Assembly: GCA_014381035.1 (NCBI GenBank)
Contig: JACMIS010000775.1
Coordinates: forward strand, 1-16,787
Direction: 5' to 3'
Origin: Armatimonadota bacterium
Lineage (GTDB): Bacteria > Armatimonadota > Armatimonadia > Armatimonadales > Armatimonadaceae
DNA length: 16,787 nucleotides
Shown: positions 1-5,982 of the stretch, piece by piece
Layout: the number at the start of each line of letters is the position of its first letter
Numbering within the stretch: the stretch's first letter is position 1
Program-made: the position numbers and the translations under genes
The notes under the pieces: generated by a model
Databases searched by the model: none
The model's input: only the letters and a program-made list of their open reading frames with translations
What the model was told of the DNA's origin: nothing

Positions 1-1915
1 GCATTTTATCCGGTGCGACGCGACGCGCCATCAGGGCTTTCTCCGCAATCTCCTTAAAAACCGGACCCGCGACGACTCCGCCGTAATAGCCGCCTTTCGG
101 CGCGGTGACGGCGACCAGGATCACGAACTGCGGATCGTTCATCGGAGCCATTCCCACGAACGACGCGACGTATTTACCGTTGTAGTGACCGTTTTGCGCG
201 ATCTGCGCCGTGCCGGTTTTGCCGCCTGCCGTCCACGACGATAGCCGCGCCTTGTCGCCGGTGCCGTGGTCGACCACTTCTTGTAGCATATGGAGCATCG
301 CGCGGGACGTTTCCGGCGACACGACTTTGCGCCCTTTGGCGGGTGCGACCGGTTTTAAGTCGCCAGTTGCCTGGTCGCGCATCCCCCAGACGATCCGGGG
401 CGGCAGATAGGTACCGCCATTCGCGATCGCGGCATATGCGGCAGTCAATTGGAGCGGCGTTACCGAGATGCCCTGCCCGAACCCGATATTCGCGGTCTGA
501 ATGTCCGACCAGATGTCCGCTTTCGCCAGAATCCCGCGACTCTCGCCGGGAAAACCCGCGCCGGATTTTTCGCCGAAGCCGAACCGTTTCTCGTAATCAT
601 AGAGTTTTTCTTTACCGAGCCGAAACGCGAGTTGCGCCGATGCGATGTTGCAGGAGTTCTTGATCACATCGGTCGCGGTTTCGTCGCCATGACGTGCGCC
701 GTGAGCGCAGTGGATCGTACGTCGCCCGATGCCCATACTGCCGCCGCAAAAAAACTGTGCGTTCGGCGTGGCTAACTGTTCTTCAAGTGCCGCCGCCATC
801 GTCATCACTTTCAGCGTCGAGCCGGGTTCATACGGCGATGAAACACACCGGTTCAATCGCCCGTCAATCACTTTGGGGTCGCGGTGGTTGACGTTGTAAG
901 TCGGTCGGTTCGCCATCGCCAGCACGTCACCGGTCTTCGGGTCCAGCACGACCGCGATAGCGGCTTCGGCGTGCGACGAAACGAATACTTTATCGAGCGC
1001 GGCTTCGACATCGTGCTGTAGTGCCGAATCGAGCGTCAACACGATGTCGCGCCCTGCCTGCGGGTCTACCCGTTTGTACTCGGTTCCGGGGATCGGCACA
1101 CGCGCCTTGTCGAATTCGGCGGTGACGAAGCCGTTCTTGCCGTCCAGTTTCGGGTCCAGGATCTTTTCCAGGCCGTCAAGACCGTCGCCTTCCTGTCCGG
1201 TGAAGCCGAGAATCTGCGGGGCAAGGTTGCCGTCGGTTGCTTTTCGCACGGTGTCCGGCAACACTCCGACCCCGATAATCCCATGTTCCTTGATGGCGGC
1301 TTTGACCGATTCTCCGACAGATACGGGCACCCGGCGTGCCAGATCTACCGTGCGATAACGGATTTTGCCCGATGCCGCCTGGACAGGTTGTCCGGCGCGT
1401 TTCTCGACTTCGGCATGCACATCAACGCCGGGCAGGAGTGTTTCGAGATGTTTGAGTGCGTTCGCTTTGCGCGACTCGAACGTTTCCCCTTTTTTCTTGT
1501 TCAGATCCGCACCCCAGAGGTTGGGATCGACCACGATAGTTGCGGCTGGTTCGTTCTGAACGAGCAACGTGCCGTTTCGGTCGAGTAATACCCCGCGTGG
1601 CGCGGCAAGACGGATGGTTTTGCGGCGCATCTCTTTCGCCTCGGCGACATACTTGTCATGGCTGGCGACCTGAATCGAGGCGAGTTTTCCGACCAGTCCG
1701 AGGTACGCGATCCCTACTACCGCGCAAACAAACCCGATGCGGCGCGGAATGTTGACACGCGACGACGCGGCGCGGTCTGCGGCAACGGCGCGTGCCCGCC
1801 GGCGGGCGGGCGTTCCCATATCGCGCCGAACAGGCACGGCGGCGGGCGGGATGGTATTCCGGCGCGGTTGGGGGAAACCGCCCGGTCGGTACCGGTATGT
1901 ATCGAGTGTTGCCAT
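1..1915 (-). CDS. ftsI: FtsI/PBP2-type peptidoglycan transpeptidase (3' end outside window)
   Basis: Division-specific class B penicillin-binding protein that cross-links septal peptidoglycan in the periplasm. The frame is open from ATG at 1915 to the left edge, giving 638 codons with no stop, so the C-terminus is missing. Seen in order: a basic, Pro/Arg-rich cytoplasmic N-terminus (residues 1-58), one membrane segment (about 59-80), the PBP-dimer start motif RGVLLDRNG (about 107-115), then the transpeptidase domain with all three catalytic motifs: STLK (Ser366, Lys369), SCN (Ser421-Asn423) and KTG (566-568). GGAGG lies 13 nt before the ATG, a rather long spacing. It follows the ftsL-like gene by 60 bp, as in standard dcw clusters. 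The N-terminal tail is longer than usual. Whether C-terminal PASTA domains follow cannot be seen. Identity is very secure; FtsI versus another class B PBP rests on gene order. Confidence 0.95.
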   Translation of the reverse strand, partial: MATLDTYRYRPGGFPQPRRNTIPPAAVPVRRDMGTPARRRARAVAADRAASSRVNIPRRIGFVCAVVGIAYLGLVGKLASIQVASHDKYVAEAKEMRRKTIRLAAPRGVLLDRNGTLLVQNEPAATIVVDPNLWGADLNKKKGETFESRKANALKHLETLLPGVDVHAEVEKRAGQPVQAASGKIRYRTVDLARRVPVSVGESVKAAIKEHGIIGVGVLPDTVRKATDGNLAPQILGFTGQEGDGLDGLEKILDPKLDGKNGFVTAEFDKARVPIPGTEYKRVDPQAGRDIVLTLDSALQHDVEAALDKVFVSSHAEAAIAVVLDPKTGDVLAMANRPTYNVNHRDPKVIDGRLNRCVSSPYEPGSTLKVMTMAAALEEQLATPNAQFFCGGSMGIGRRTIHCAHGARHGDETATDVIKNSCNIASAQLAFRLGKEKLYDYEKRFGFGEKSGAGFPGESRGILAKADIWSDIQTANIGFGQGISVTPLQLTAAYAAIANGGTYLPPRIVWGMRDQATGDLKPVAPAKGRKVVSPETSRAMLHMLQEVVDHGTGDKARLSSWTAGGKTGTAQIAQNGHYNGKYVASFVGMAPMNDPQFVILVAVTAPKGGYYGGVVAGPVFKEIAEKALMARRVAPDKM

Positions 1916-1975
1916 GACGCAAACAAAGCCTCCAAGCAAAACGACGCGACGCTTATCCGCGACGCGTGGGGTGTA

Positions 1976-2500
1976 CTATCTTCCGGGTAGACCGGTTGGC
2001 ACGAGTTCTTCGGCGGTGAGAACCTCGACCATCTCGGGTGGCACGGGAATCAGATTCATCGCCTGCGCCCGTTTCGGCGCAGACAATTGATACCGGCTGA
2101 TTTCGCCTTTCAGTTCGATCTCACGCCGTTCCGCGATTTTCAGATCCTGGCGCAGGCGCGACAGCTGTTGCCCGTCGGCGTTCACGCGGGCGTATGCGGT
2201 CACGTAAAAGCACAGCAGCGACACGGCGAACGACGCGAACAACGTCGCCGCGAGCATCGGCGAGCGCACCGACAGATTCTTGACCGCTCGTGTCGTTCGC
2301 GAACCGCGTTGCCCCATCGGAAGCGGTGTTTGCGCCGGGGGGAGCGGACGTAAGCCACCGGGACTTTTGCGCGGATGCGGAAGAACAGTGATTAGTGGCT
2401 GGGGACCGGTGGTCAGTGGGGGGCGTACCGCCGGGCGCGTCGTCTCGAACGCCCCCTGCCGCCGTGTCCCCTTTTTGTTTTCCGTCACCACTGCTGCCAT
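1976..2500 (-). CDS. ftsL: FtsL-like divisome protein
   Basis: Small bitopic membrane protein of 174 residues between rsmH and ftsI, the ftsL position. FtsL partners FtsB and FtsQ and activates septal wall synthesis. Seen: a long cytoplasmic N-terminus rich in Pro, Arg and Thr (1-80), one hydrophobic segment (about 82-104), then a charged helix with heptad-like Leu spacing (about 108-137, including QLSRLRQDLKIAERREIELK) that can form the expected coiled coil, and a Pro-rich end. AGGAGG at 2507-2512 sits 6 nt before the ATG and fixes the start. FtsL sequences diverge strongly, so the call rests on topology and gene order rather than similarity. Odd: the N-terminal tail is much longer than in E. 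coli FtsL (121 aa in total), and residues about 27-38 are encoded by a degenerate 7-bp repeat tract. Confidence 0.8.
   Translation of the reverse strand: MAAVVTENKKGTRRQGAFETTRPAVRPPLTTGPQPLITVLPHPRKSPGGLRPLPPAQTPLPMGQRGSRTTRAVKNLSVRSPMLAATLFASFAVSLLCFYVTAYARVNADGQQLSRLRQDLKIAERREIELKGEISRYQLSAPKRAQAMNLIPVPPEMVEVLTAEELVPTGLPGR
2386..2420 (+). repeat. Five degenerate 7-bp repeats inside ftsL
   Basis: Read on the plus strand, 35 nt divide into five consecutive heptamers: CAGTGAT, TAGTGGC, TGGGGAC, CGGTGGT, CAGTGGG. They lie within the ftsL coding sequence and are translated on the minus strand as part of the low-complexity Pro/Thr tail. The first two units (14 nt) recur as an exact inverted copy at 2537-2550, on the other side of the ftsL start codon. 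Function unknown. Confidence 0.7.
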
Positions 2501-2515
2501 GCCTGTCCTCCTCGA

Positions 2516-2550
2516 TTCACTGATTCCTAATCACCTGCCACTAATCACTG
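2516..2550 (-). repeat. Five degenerate 7-bp repeats in the rsmH-ftsL junction
   Basis: On the minus strand, reading down from 2550, 35 nt divide into CAGTGAT, TAGTGGC, AGGTGAT, TAGGAAT, CAGTGAA. The first unit overlaps the last bases of rsmH, and the tract ends just before the ftsL Shine-Dalgarno. It is inverted relative to the tract at 2386-2420, so a transcript could pair the two 14-nt arms (2537-2550 with 2386-2399) around the ftsL start. Confidence 0.7.
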
Positions 2551-3498
2551 ACTTTCCCTCCGCTCCGCAACCCGCAGTTTCGCGGACCGCGCTCGCGGAT
2601 TGGCTCGCGTTTCCGTGTCTGTCGGTACGACCGGCTTTTTGGTCAACACCGTCAGGATCGGTTCCGCACGCGGCGTCGGGTCCGGCAGGTCGGTCTCGAC
2701 CCGCTTCCCCGACAGTTCCGCGAAAATATTCTTCACAATCCGGTCTTCGAGTGAGTGATACGACATCACCACCAGCCGCCCTCCGGGAGCGAGTACACTC
2801 GCCGCGCCGCGCAGTACGGCTTCCAGCACGTCCAGTTCCCGATTGACCGCGATTCGCAATGCCTGAAAAACCTTCGTTGCCGGATGAATCTCGCCCGCCC
2901 GCGTGTTGTAAGGCATCGTCGCGCGTACCGTATCCACCAGATCCTCGGTCGTCACGAACGGTTTCGTCCGCCGCCGCGTCACGATCTCTGCCGCGATCCG
3001 CCGCGACCGGGATTCTTCGCCGTACTCGAAAAAGATCCGTGCCAGTTGCGCTTCCGGGAGCGTGTTCACCAGGTCCGCTGCCGTTTGTGTATCGCTATCG
3101 TCGCGGTTCATCCGCATATCCAGCGGTCCCACATAGCGGAATGCGAATCCGCGATCCGCCGTGTCCAACTGGTGCGACGAAACGCCCAAATCGAGCAGGA
3201 CACCATCCACCCCGCCGATGCCTTCCGCCGCCACCGCGCCCGCGATCTCGGCGAAATTGACCTGCCGGAGCCGCACCGACACCGTTCCCAATCCGTCCGC
3301 CAGCGTCCGCGTCGCCTCGGCGATGGCGTCGGCGTCCTGATCTAGCGCAAGGAGAACCCCACCGGGCGCGATCTTCTCCGCGATGGCGCGGGCGTGACCG
3401 CCTCCGCCAAGGGTGCCATCCACCACACGCCGCCCCGGTGCCAGGTTCAGCGCGTCCAGGCACTCCGAAAGCATCACCGGCTTATGGTACGCGCTCAT
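2545..3498 (-). CDS. rsmH: 16S rRNA (cytosine-1402-N4)-methyltransferase RsmH
   Basis: SAM-dependent enzyme that methylates N4 of C1402 in the 16S rRNA decoding site; formerly MraW. The product is 317 residues, normal for the family. Seen: N-terminal HKPVML (5-10), SAM-binding loop DGTLGGGGH (27-35), LDLGVSSHQLD, GEESRSRRIA, YHSLEDR near the C-terminal third, and the terminal signature NPRARSAKLRVAER. ATG at 3498 is preferred because it forms an ATGA overlap with the mraZ stop, implying translational coupling. An in-frame GTG at 3507 would add only three residues. Second gene of the dcw operon, 44 bp upstream of ftsL. No oddity in the protein. Confidence 0.97.
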   Translation of the reverse strand: MSAYHKPVMLSECLDALNLAPGRRVVDGTLGGGGHARAIAEKIAPGGVLLALDQDADAIAEATRTLADGLGTVSVRLRQVNFAEIAGAVAAEGIGGVDGVLLDLGVSSHQLDTADRGFAFRYVGPLDMRMNRDDSDTQTAADLVNTLPEAQLARIFFEYGEESRSRRIAAEIVTRRRTKPFVTTEDLVDTVRATMPYNTRAGEIHPATKVFQALRIAVNRELDVLEAVLRGAASVLAPGGRLVVMSYHSLEDRIVKNIFAELSGKRVETDLPDPTPRAEPILTVLTKKPVVPTDTETRANPRARSAKLRVAERRESQ

Positions 3499-3938
3499 TT
3501 GCCCCACCCTTTACCCAGCCCGACTTCGACAGCGGACTCCATGATGTCATCGTCAGTTAAAGTTGCATTGAAAGCATCCCAACCGTTACGAGACCAGATC
3601 TCGATGCGCTTGCCCGCGCCGACGATGGCGACTTCCTCGCCAATAGTCGCGAACTCGCGCAGGTTGCTCGGGATCGCTACGCGCCCTTGCGAATCTACTT
3701 GCGACTCGACCGCTTCGGCAGAGAACCAGCGTTGCAAACGGATGGTATGCTTATCTAAAGCGGGTTGTGCCTGGAGTTTGGTTTCCATGTTCACAAACTC
3801 CGCTTCCGGGTAAACGAAAAGGCAGCGGTCCATCCCTTTGGTGATCAGGAAAAGGTTGCCCAGTTCCGACCGAAACCGTAAAGGAATAATGACCCGCCCT
3901 TTGTCATCCACGGAATGATAATGCGCCCCCCTGAACAA
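3495..3938 (-). CDS. mraZ: Transcriptional regulator MraZ
   Basis: Ring-forming DNA-binding protein of the AbrB-like double-psi fold and first gene of the dcw cluster; in E. coli it represses its own operon. The product is 147 residues. Both family repeats are present, each with the DxxGR signature: DDKGR (11-15) followed by VIIP, and DSQGR (82-86) followed by VAIP. The N-terminus MFRG matches the family start exactly, which shows that translation begins at a TTG codon (3936-3938). GGAGG (3946-3950 on the complement) lies 7 nt upstream, supporting this. The stop codon overlaps the rsmH ATG. Four AGTGG boxes immediately upstream are likely its own binding sites, one of them holding the Shine-Dalgarno. 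Confidence 0.97.
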   Translation of the reverse strand: MFRGAHYHSVDDKGRVIIPLRFRSELGNLFLITKGMDRCLFVYPEAEFVNMETKLQAQPALDKHTIRLQRWFSAEAVESQVDSQGRVAIPSNLREFATIGEEVAIVGAGKRIEIWSRNGWDAFNATLTDDDIMESAVEVGLGKGWGK

Positions 3939-3974
3939 CCACTTGCCTCCACTCAGTCACCACTCGTCACCACT
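3939..3974 (-). promoter_or_regulatory. MraZ box array overlapping the mraZ ribosome binding site
   Basis: On the minus strand AGTGG occurs four times, with complements at 3970-3974, 3960-3964, 3949-3953 and 3939-3943. The spacings are 10, 11 and 10 bp, one helical turn each. MraZ is known to bind short GTG-containing direct repeats of about this period near its own promoter. The third box reads AGTGGAGGC and contains the GGAGG Shine-Dalgarno; the fourth directly abuts the TTG start codon. Bound MraZ could therefore affect both promoter clearance and the region encoding the ribosome site. Assignment is by position and periodicity. Confidence 0.7.
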
Positions 3975-3980
3975 GAACCG

Positions 3981-4009
3981 ATTGTACGGGTTGGTATAGG
4001 GCATGTCAA
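3981..4009 (-). promoter_or_regulatory. Sigma70-type promoter of the mraZ (dcw) operon
   Basis: On the minus strand a perfect TTGACA (-35, complement at 4004-4009) is followed after 17 nt by TACAAT (-10, complement at 3981-3986). Initiation would fall near 3974, giving a leader of about 36 nt that consists almost wholly of the AGTGG boxes. Confidence 0.75.
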
Positions 4010-4100
4010 TAAGACCGTGCGAAATATATGACATTTTTTTCCTCGACAGGGCGACATGTAGGGTATGTAGAGTGAATTAACGGCATATGTTGTGATTTGT

Positions 4101-4158
4101 TTGCCAAAGCGTTTGCTTTTCATGGGTGTTGACGTTCCGCTTTATCGCTCGCTATACT
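4101..4158 (+). promoter_or_regulatory. Promoter of the ROK kinase gene with possible operator
   Basis: TTGACG (4129-4134) and TATACT (4153-4158) are separated by 18 nt, a good sigma70-type match; transcription would start near 4165 with a leader of about 130 nt. Just upstream, 4101-4120 holds CAAAGCGTTTGC, whose AANCGNTT core resembles LacI/GalR/CcpA-type operators, although the outer arms are poorly symmetric. An operator there would suit a sugar kinase, but this part is weak. Confidence 0.5.
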
Positions 4159-4250
4159 ATAGGCGATAAATTCGTTTTCCCTCCCTGCTCCCTCCCCCCG
4201 GCACCACGCTTCTCTTTGTACGCCGTTTCGGATGACAAAAGGGGTGTCCG

Positions 4251-4270
4251 GTGGAGGCGAGTGGAGGCGG
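4251..4270 (+). repeat. Tandem 10-bp repeat resembling MraZ boxes before the ROK kinase
   Basis: GTGGAGGCGA and GTGGAGGCGG stand back to back. The string GAGTGGAGGC is shared with the third mraZ box, in the same orientation relative to the gene. The pair lies 27 nt before the kinase ATG and about 85 nt after its predicted transcription start. It also contains GGAGG twice, but too far from the ATG to act as an ordinary Shine-Dalgarno. Confidence 0.55.
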
Positions 4271-4296
4271 TATAACCAAAGAATGGAACTCATACC

Positions 4297-5289
4297 ATGG
4301 AAATAAATAAAGAAGCCCCTTATATTCTGGGCGTAGACCTCGGCGGCACCAATGTCCGCGCCGCGATAACCGACCGCACGGGCAAGATCCTCGGGTCGGG
4401 TCGCGCCCCGTCGCAGGCGATGGAAGGGATCCGCACCACGGTCGGACGAATCGCCGACGCGGCGGAAACGGCGATCAAATCGGCGGGTGTTAAGGTGGAA
4501 GAAGTCGCCGGGTTGGGCATCGGGGTTCCCGGTCACATCGACGAGAAAAAAGGCGAGGTGATCTGGGCACCGAACTTTTATCAGGATGGTCTGCCCTACC
4601 GGAATGTGATCCTTGCCAAGCCGGTGTCGGAGCAGACCGGGCTTCCGGTGATCATGGGCAACGACGCCAACGTCGCCGCGCTCGGTGAGTTCCGCTTCGG
4701 CGCGGGTCGCTCCGTACAAACGATGGTCATGGTGACGCTCGGAACCGGCATCGGCGGCGGGATCATCCTGAACGGCAAACTCTGGACCGGAGCCACCGGC
4801 GGCGCGGGCGAGATCGGGCACATCATCATCGCGGCGGGGGAACGCGGCGGCGCGGCGGCGTTCGGTAGTTTGGAGGCGATGGGGCAGATCGCGGCGATCA
4901 CGGAACGCGCGGCACGGAAGATTTGCACTGGTCGCAAGTCCCTTCTGGCAGAAAAAGTCGGGTATGACTGGCACCTGCTCACGCCGAAAGATATCGCGGA
5001 CGCGGCGGCAGAGGGTGACGAACTCGCCATCGAAACGTTCGAGGAAACCGGTCGCTATGTCGGCATCGGCATCGCGAGCATGATCAACCTGCTGAACCCG
5101 GAGTTGGTGGTGGTCGGTGGAGGCGTCGCCCAGTCCGGCGACCTGATCCTGGAACCGATCCGCCGCTCTTGCCTCGCGAACGGCATCCTGTCCCTGGTAA
5201 AAACTTGCCCCATCGTCCCGGCGGAGCTCGGCGACGACGCGGGAATCCTCGGCGGCGTATCGCTCATTTTAGACGCGATTGACGGTTAG
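4297..5289 (+). CDS. ROK-family sugar kinase (glucokinase-like) without zinc-motif cysteines
   Basis: Cytoplasmic ATP-dependent sugar kinase of 330 residues, normal for ROK glucokinases. Seen: phosphate-1 loop DLGGTN (14-19), GIGVPGHID (75-82), catalytic Asp123 in GNDAN (121-125), adenosine-side motif GTGIGGG (149-155), GEIGH with His175 (171-175) and a C-terminal VVVGGGVAQ. The ROK zinc signature C-x-C-G-x-x-G-C-x-E is changed: residues 184-193 read GGAAAFGSLE, so all three Cys are Gly, Ala or Ser while the closing Glu is kept. A stop in frame at 4273 and no earlier start fix the ATG; only a weak GGA lies before it. Divergent from mraZ. The last 124 bp are duplicated at 6411. Glucose, N-acetylmannosamine or another sugar could be the substrate; a DNA-binding ROK repressor is excluded because there is no N-terminal helix-turn-helix. 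Confidence 0.92.
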   Translation: MEINKEAPYILGVDLGGTNVRAAITDRTGKILGSGRAPSQAMEGIRTTVGRIADAAETAIKSAGVKVEEVAGLGIGVPGHIDEKKGEVIWAPNFYQDGLPYRNVILAKPVSEQTGLPVIMGNDANVAALGEFRFGAGRSVQTMVMVTLGTGIGGGIILNGKLWTGATGGAGEIGHIIIAAGERGGAAAFGSLEAMGQIAAITERAARKICTGRKSLLAEKVGYDWHLLTPKDIADAAAEGDELAIETFEETGRYVGIGIASMINLLNPELVVVGGGVAQSGDLILEPIRRSCLANGILSLVKTCPIVPAELGDDAGILGGVSLILDAIDG

Positions 5290-5474
5290 AAGTGTACATA
5301 AGCCGGGGAAGTTCCCCGGCTTATACCGCCCAATCCTGTATCGCCAGTTCGGGCACCTTACCAAAGTCTTTGGTGTTGCGGGTCAACACGGTCGCGCCGT
5401 TCGCCAGCGCGATTGCCGCGATTTTCAAATCCTTTGTGCCGATTCGGATGCCTTGCTTGCGCAATGATGCGAAC
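5162..5474. repeat. Direct repeat copy A (ROK 3' end + hairpin + vapC 3' end)
   Basis: Homologous over its whole length to 6411-6724, with one 1-bp indel. By hand count, 5162-5210 is about 78% identical, 5211-5285 (75 bp) is 100% identical, and 5321-5474 is about 76% identical (117 of 154). Homology stops abruptly at 5474, where the Rep fragment begins. Confidence 0.85.
5298..5324. terminator. Convergent hairpin between ROK kinase and vapC remnant A
   Basis: Nearly perfect inverted repeat: ATAAGCCGGGGAA pairs with TTCCCCGGCTTAT around one base. It lies 9 nt after the kinase stop and overlaps the stop codon of the opposing vapC remnant, so it can serve both strands. There is no T tract on either side. 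A hairpin of the same design stands at the same place in copy B. Confidence 0.6.
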
Positions 5475-5476
5475 TA
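5321..5476 (-). pseudogene. VapC-type PIN-domain toxin, C-terminal remnant A
   Basis: The last 50 or so codons of a VapC toxin (PIN-domain ribonuclease of type II toxin-antitoxin systems) are readable on the minus strand and end at TAA (5321-5323). They include LRKQGIRIGTKDLKIAA, the PIN segment carrying the conserved Asp of the metal site, then ATVLTRNTKDF and the final IQDW. The frame breaks at about 5476 where the homology to copy B stops and plus-strand Rep coding sequence takes over. The N-terminal two thirds, including the first catalytic Asp, are gone, and no antitoxin gene is present. Not functional as it stands. Confidence 0.8.
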
Positions 5477-5885
5477 CAATGCCGCCTTTGCGGTATATCA
5501 CCAGACGCGCTTCAGCTCGGGACCGGCACTCGCGCTCTACGAGAACTGCTTGCGCTTTCTCAGAGTCGGCACGACGGGCTGGATCGGTCTCGCCGACGGG
5601 CGCGGGCTGCTCGGCGTCGGCGGCGGTCAGTACACGGAGTACAAGCACTTCCGCTCGAAGGTGCTCCTGCCGCCGGTCGAGCAGGTCAACACCCACAGTG
5701 ACATCCGAATCGCGATGAAGACGAAGCGCGAGAAGTGCTCCGTCGGGGCGCTTCGGTTCTCGGTCGAGCTCGCAACCGACGCTGCCCCGCTGGCCGAGAC
5801 GAAGAACGTCCTTGACGAGACCGGACCCGATGAGTCTCTCCGTAATTGGCACTGCGGTCGGCATCGACAAGCGCAGTGCGCTTAA
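5475..5885 (+). pseudogene. Plasmid replication initiator (Rep_3 family), 5'-truncated
   Basis: 136 codons end at TAA (5883-5885). Codons have a strong G/C bias at the third position, as expected of a true frame. The pattern fits the second winged-helix half of Rep_3/RepA-type initiators, which bind plasmid iterons: FSSGPALALYENCLRFLR (SxxALxLYE helix), LLGVGGGQYTEYKHFRSKV, LLPPVEQVNTHSDI (the R-V-L-x-P-A-x-x-E-I-N-x-x-[ST]-D motif) and CSVGALRFSVEL in place of the usual GRKVxxIxF strand. The start and first winged helix are missing: homology to the flanking duplication ends exactly where this fragment begins. The last dozen residues (NWHCGRHRQ) look unlike the family and may follow a frameshift. 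No full rep gene, partition gene or transposase is nearby. Assignment is by motif memory, not by a search. Confidence 0.62.
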
Positions 5886-5974
5886 CATCCCACAACGTTC
5901 ACCACGAGACGGGCCTTGACGAAGTGAAGCAAACGCCTATATAATCGCAACATCCCACAACGTTCACCACGAGA
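5884..5974. repeat. 26-bp direct repeat pair around the yjgH-like promoter
   Basis: An identical 26-bp sequence beginning AACATCCCACAACGTTCACC occurs at 5884-5909 and 5949-5974. The starts are 65 bp apart, and the 39 bp between the copies hold a promoter. The core contains the palindrome AACGTT. The first copy overlaps the Rep stop codon; the second covers the predicted transcription start and ends 8 nt before the yjgH-like ATG. They may be operator sites or surviving plasmid iterons. Confidence 0.9.
5916..5945 (+). promoter_or_regulatory. Sigma70-type promoter of the yjgH-like gene
   Basis: TTGACG (5916-5921) and a perfect TATAAT (5940-5945) with an 18-nt spacer. Initiation is expected near 5952, inside the second 26-bp repeat, leaving a leader of about 30 nt. 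Confidence 0.75.
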
Positions 5975-5982
5975 TCCGGACC

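Noticed and set aside
2386..2550. Heptamer tracts as a CRISPR or transposon end
   Set aside because: Units are 7 bp, degenerate, without spacers, and no transposase or target duplication is present.
4283..4306. Seven-codon leader peptide MELIPWK overlapping the ROK kinase start
   Set aside because: The Shine-Dalgarno-like GGAGG is 15 nt away, and such short frames arise by chance; no repeated codons or attenuator stem are seen.
4120..4974. 284-codon minus-strand frame opposite the ROK kinase and its promoter region
   Set aside because: Shadow of the kinase codons; the product is low in motifs and rich in Arg and Asp.
5358..5888. 176-codon minus-strand frame across vapC remnant A and the Rep fragment
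   Set aside because: It crosses the junction at 5474 out of frame with the PIN remnant and opposes the codon-biased plus frame. No recognisable motif.
5830..5919. 29-codon frame MSLSVIGTAVGIDKRSALNI starting at ATG 5830
   Set aside because: Has decent codon bias and may be the head of a lost plasmid gene or the frameshifted Rep tail, but it ends inside the promoter region and cannot be supported as a gene.
5880..5974. Integron attC site suggested by GCTTAAC near the Rep stop
   Set aside because: No matching GTTRRRY core or long imperfect hairpin is present, and the 26-bp repeats are direct, not inverted.
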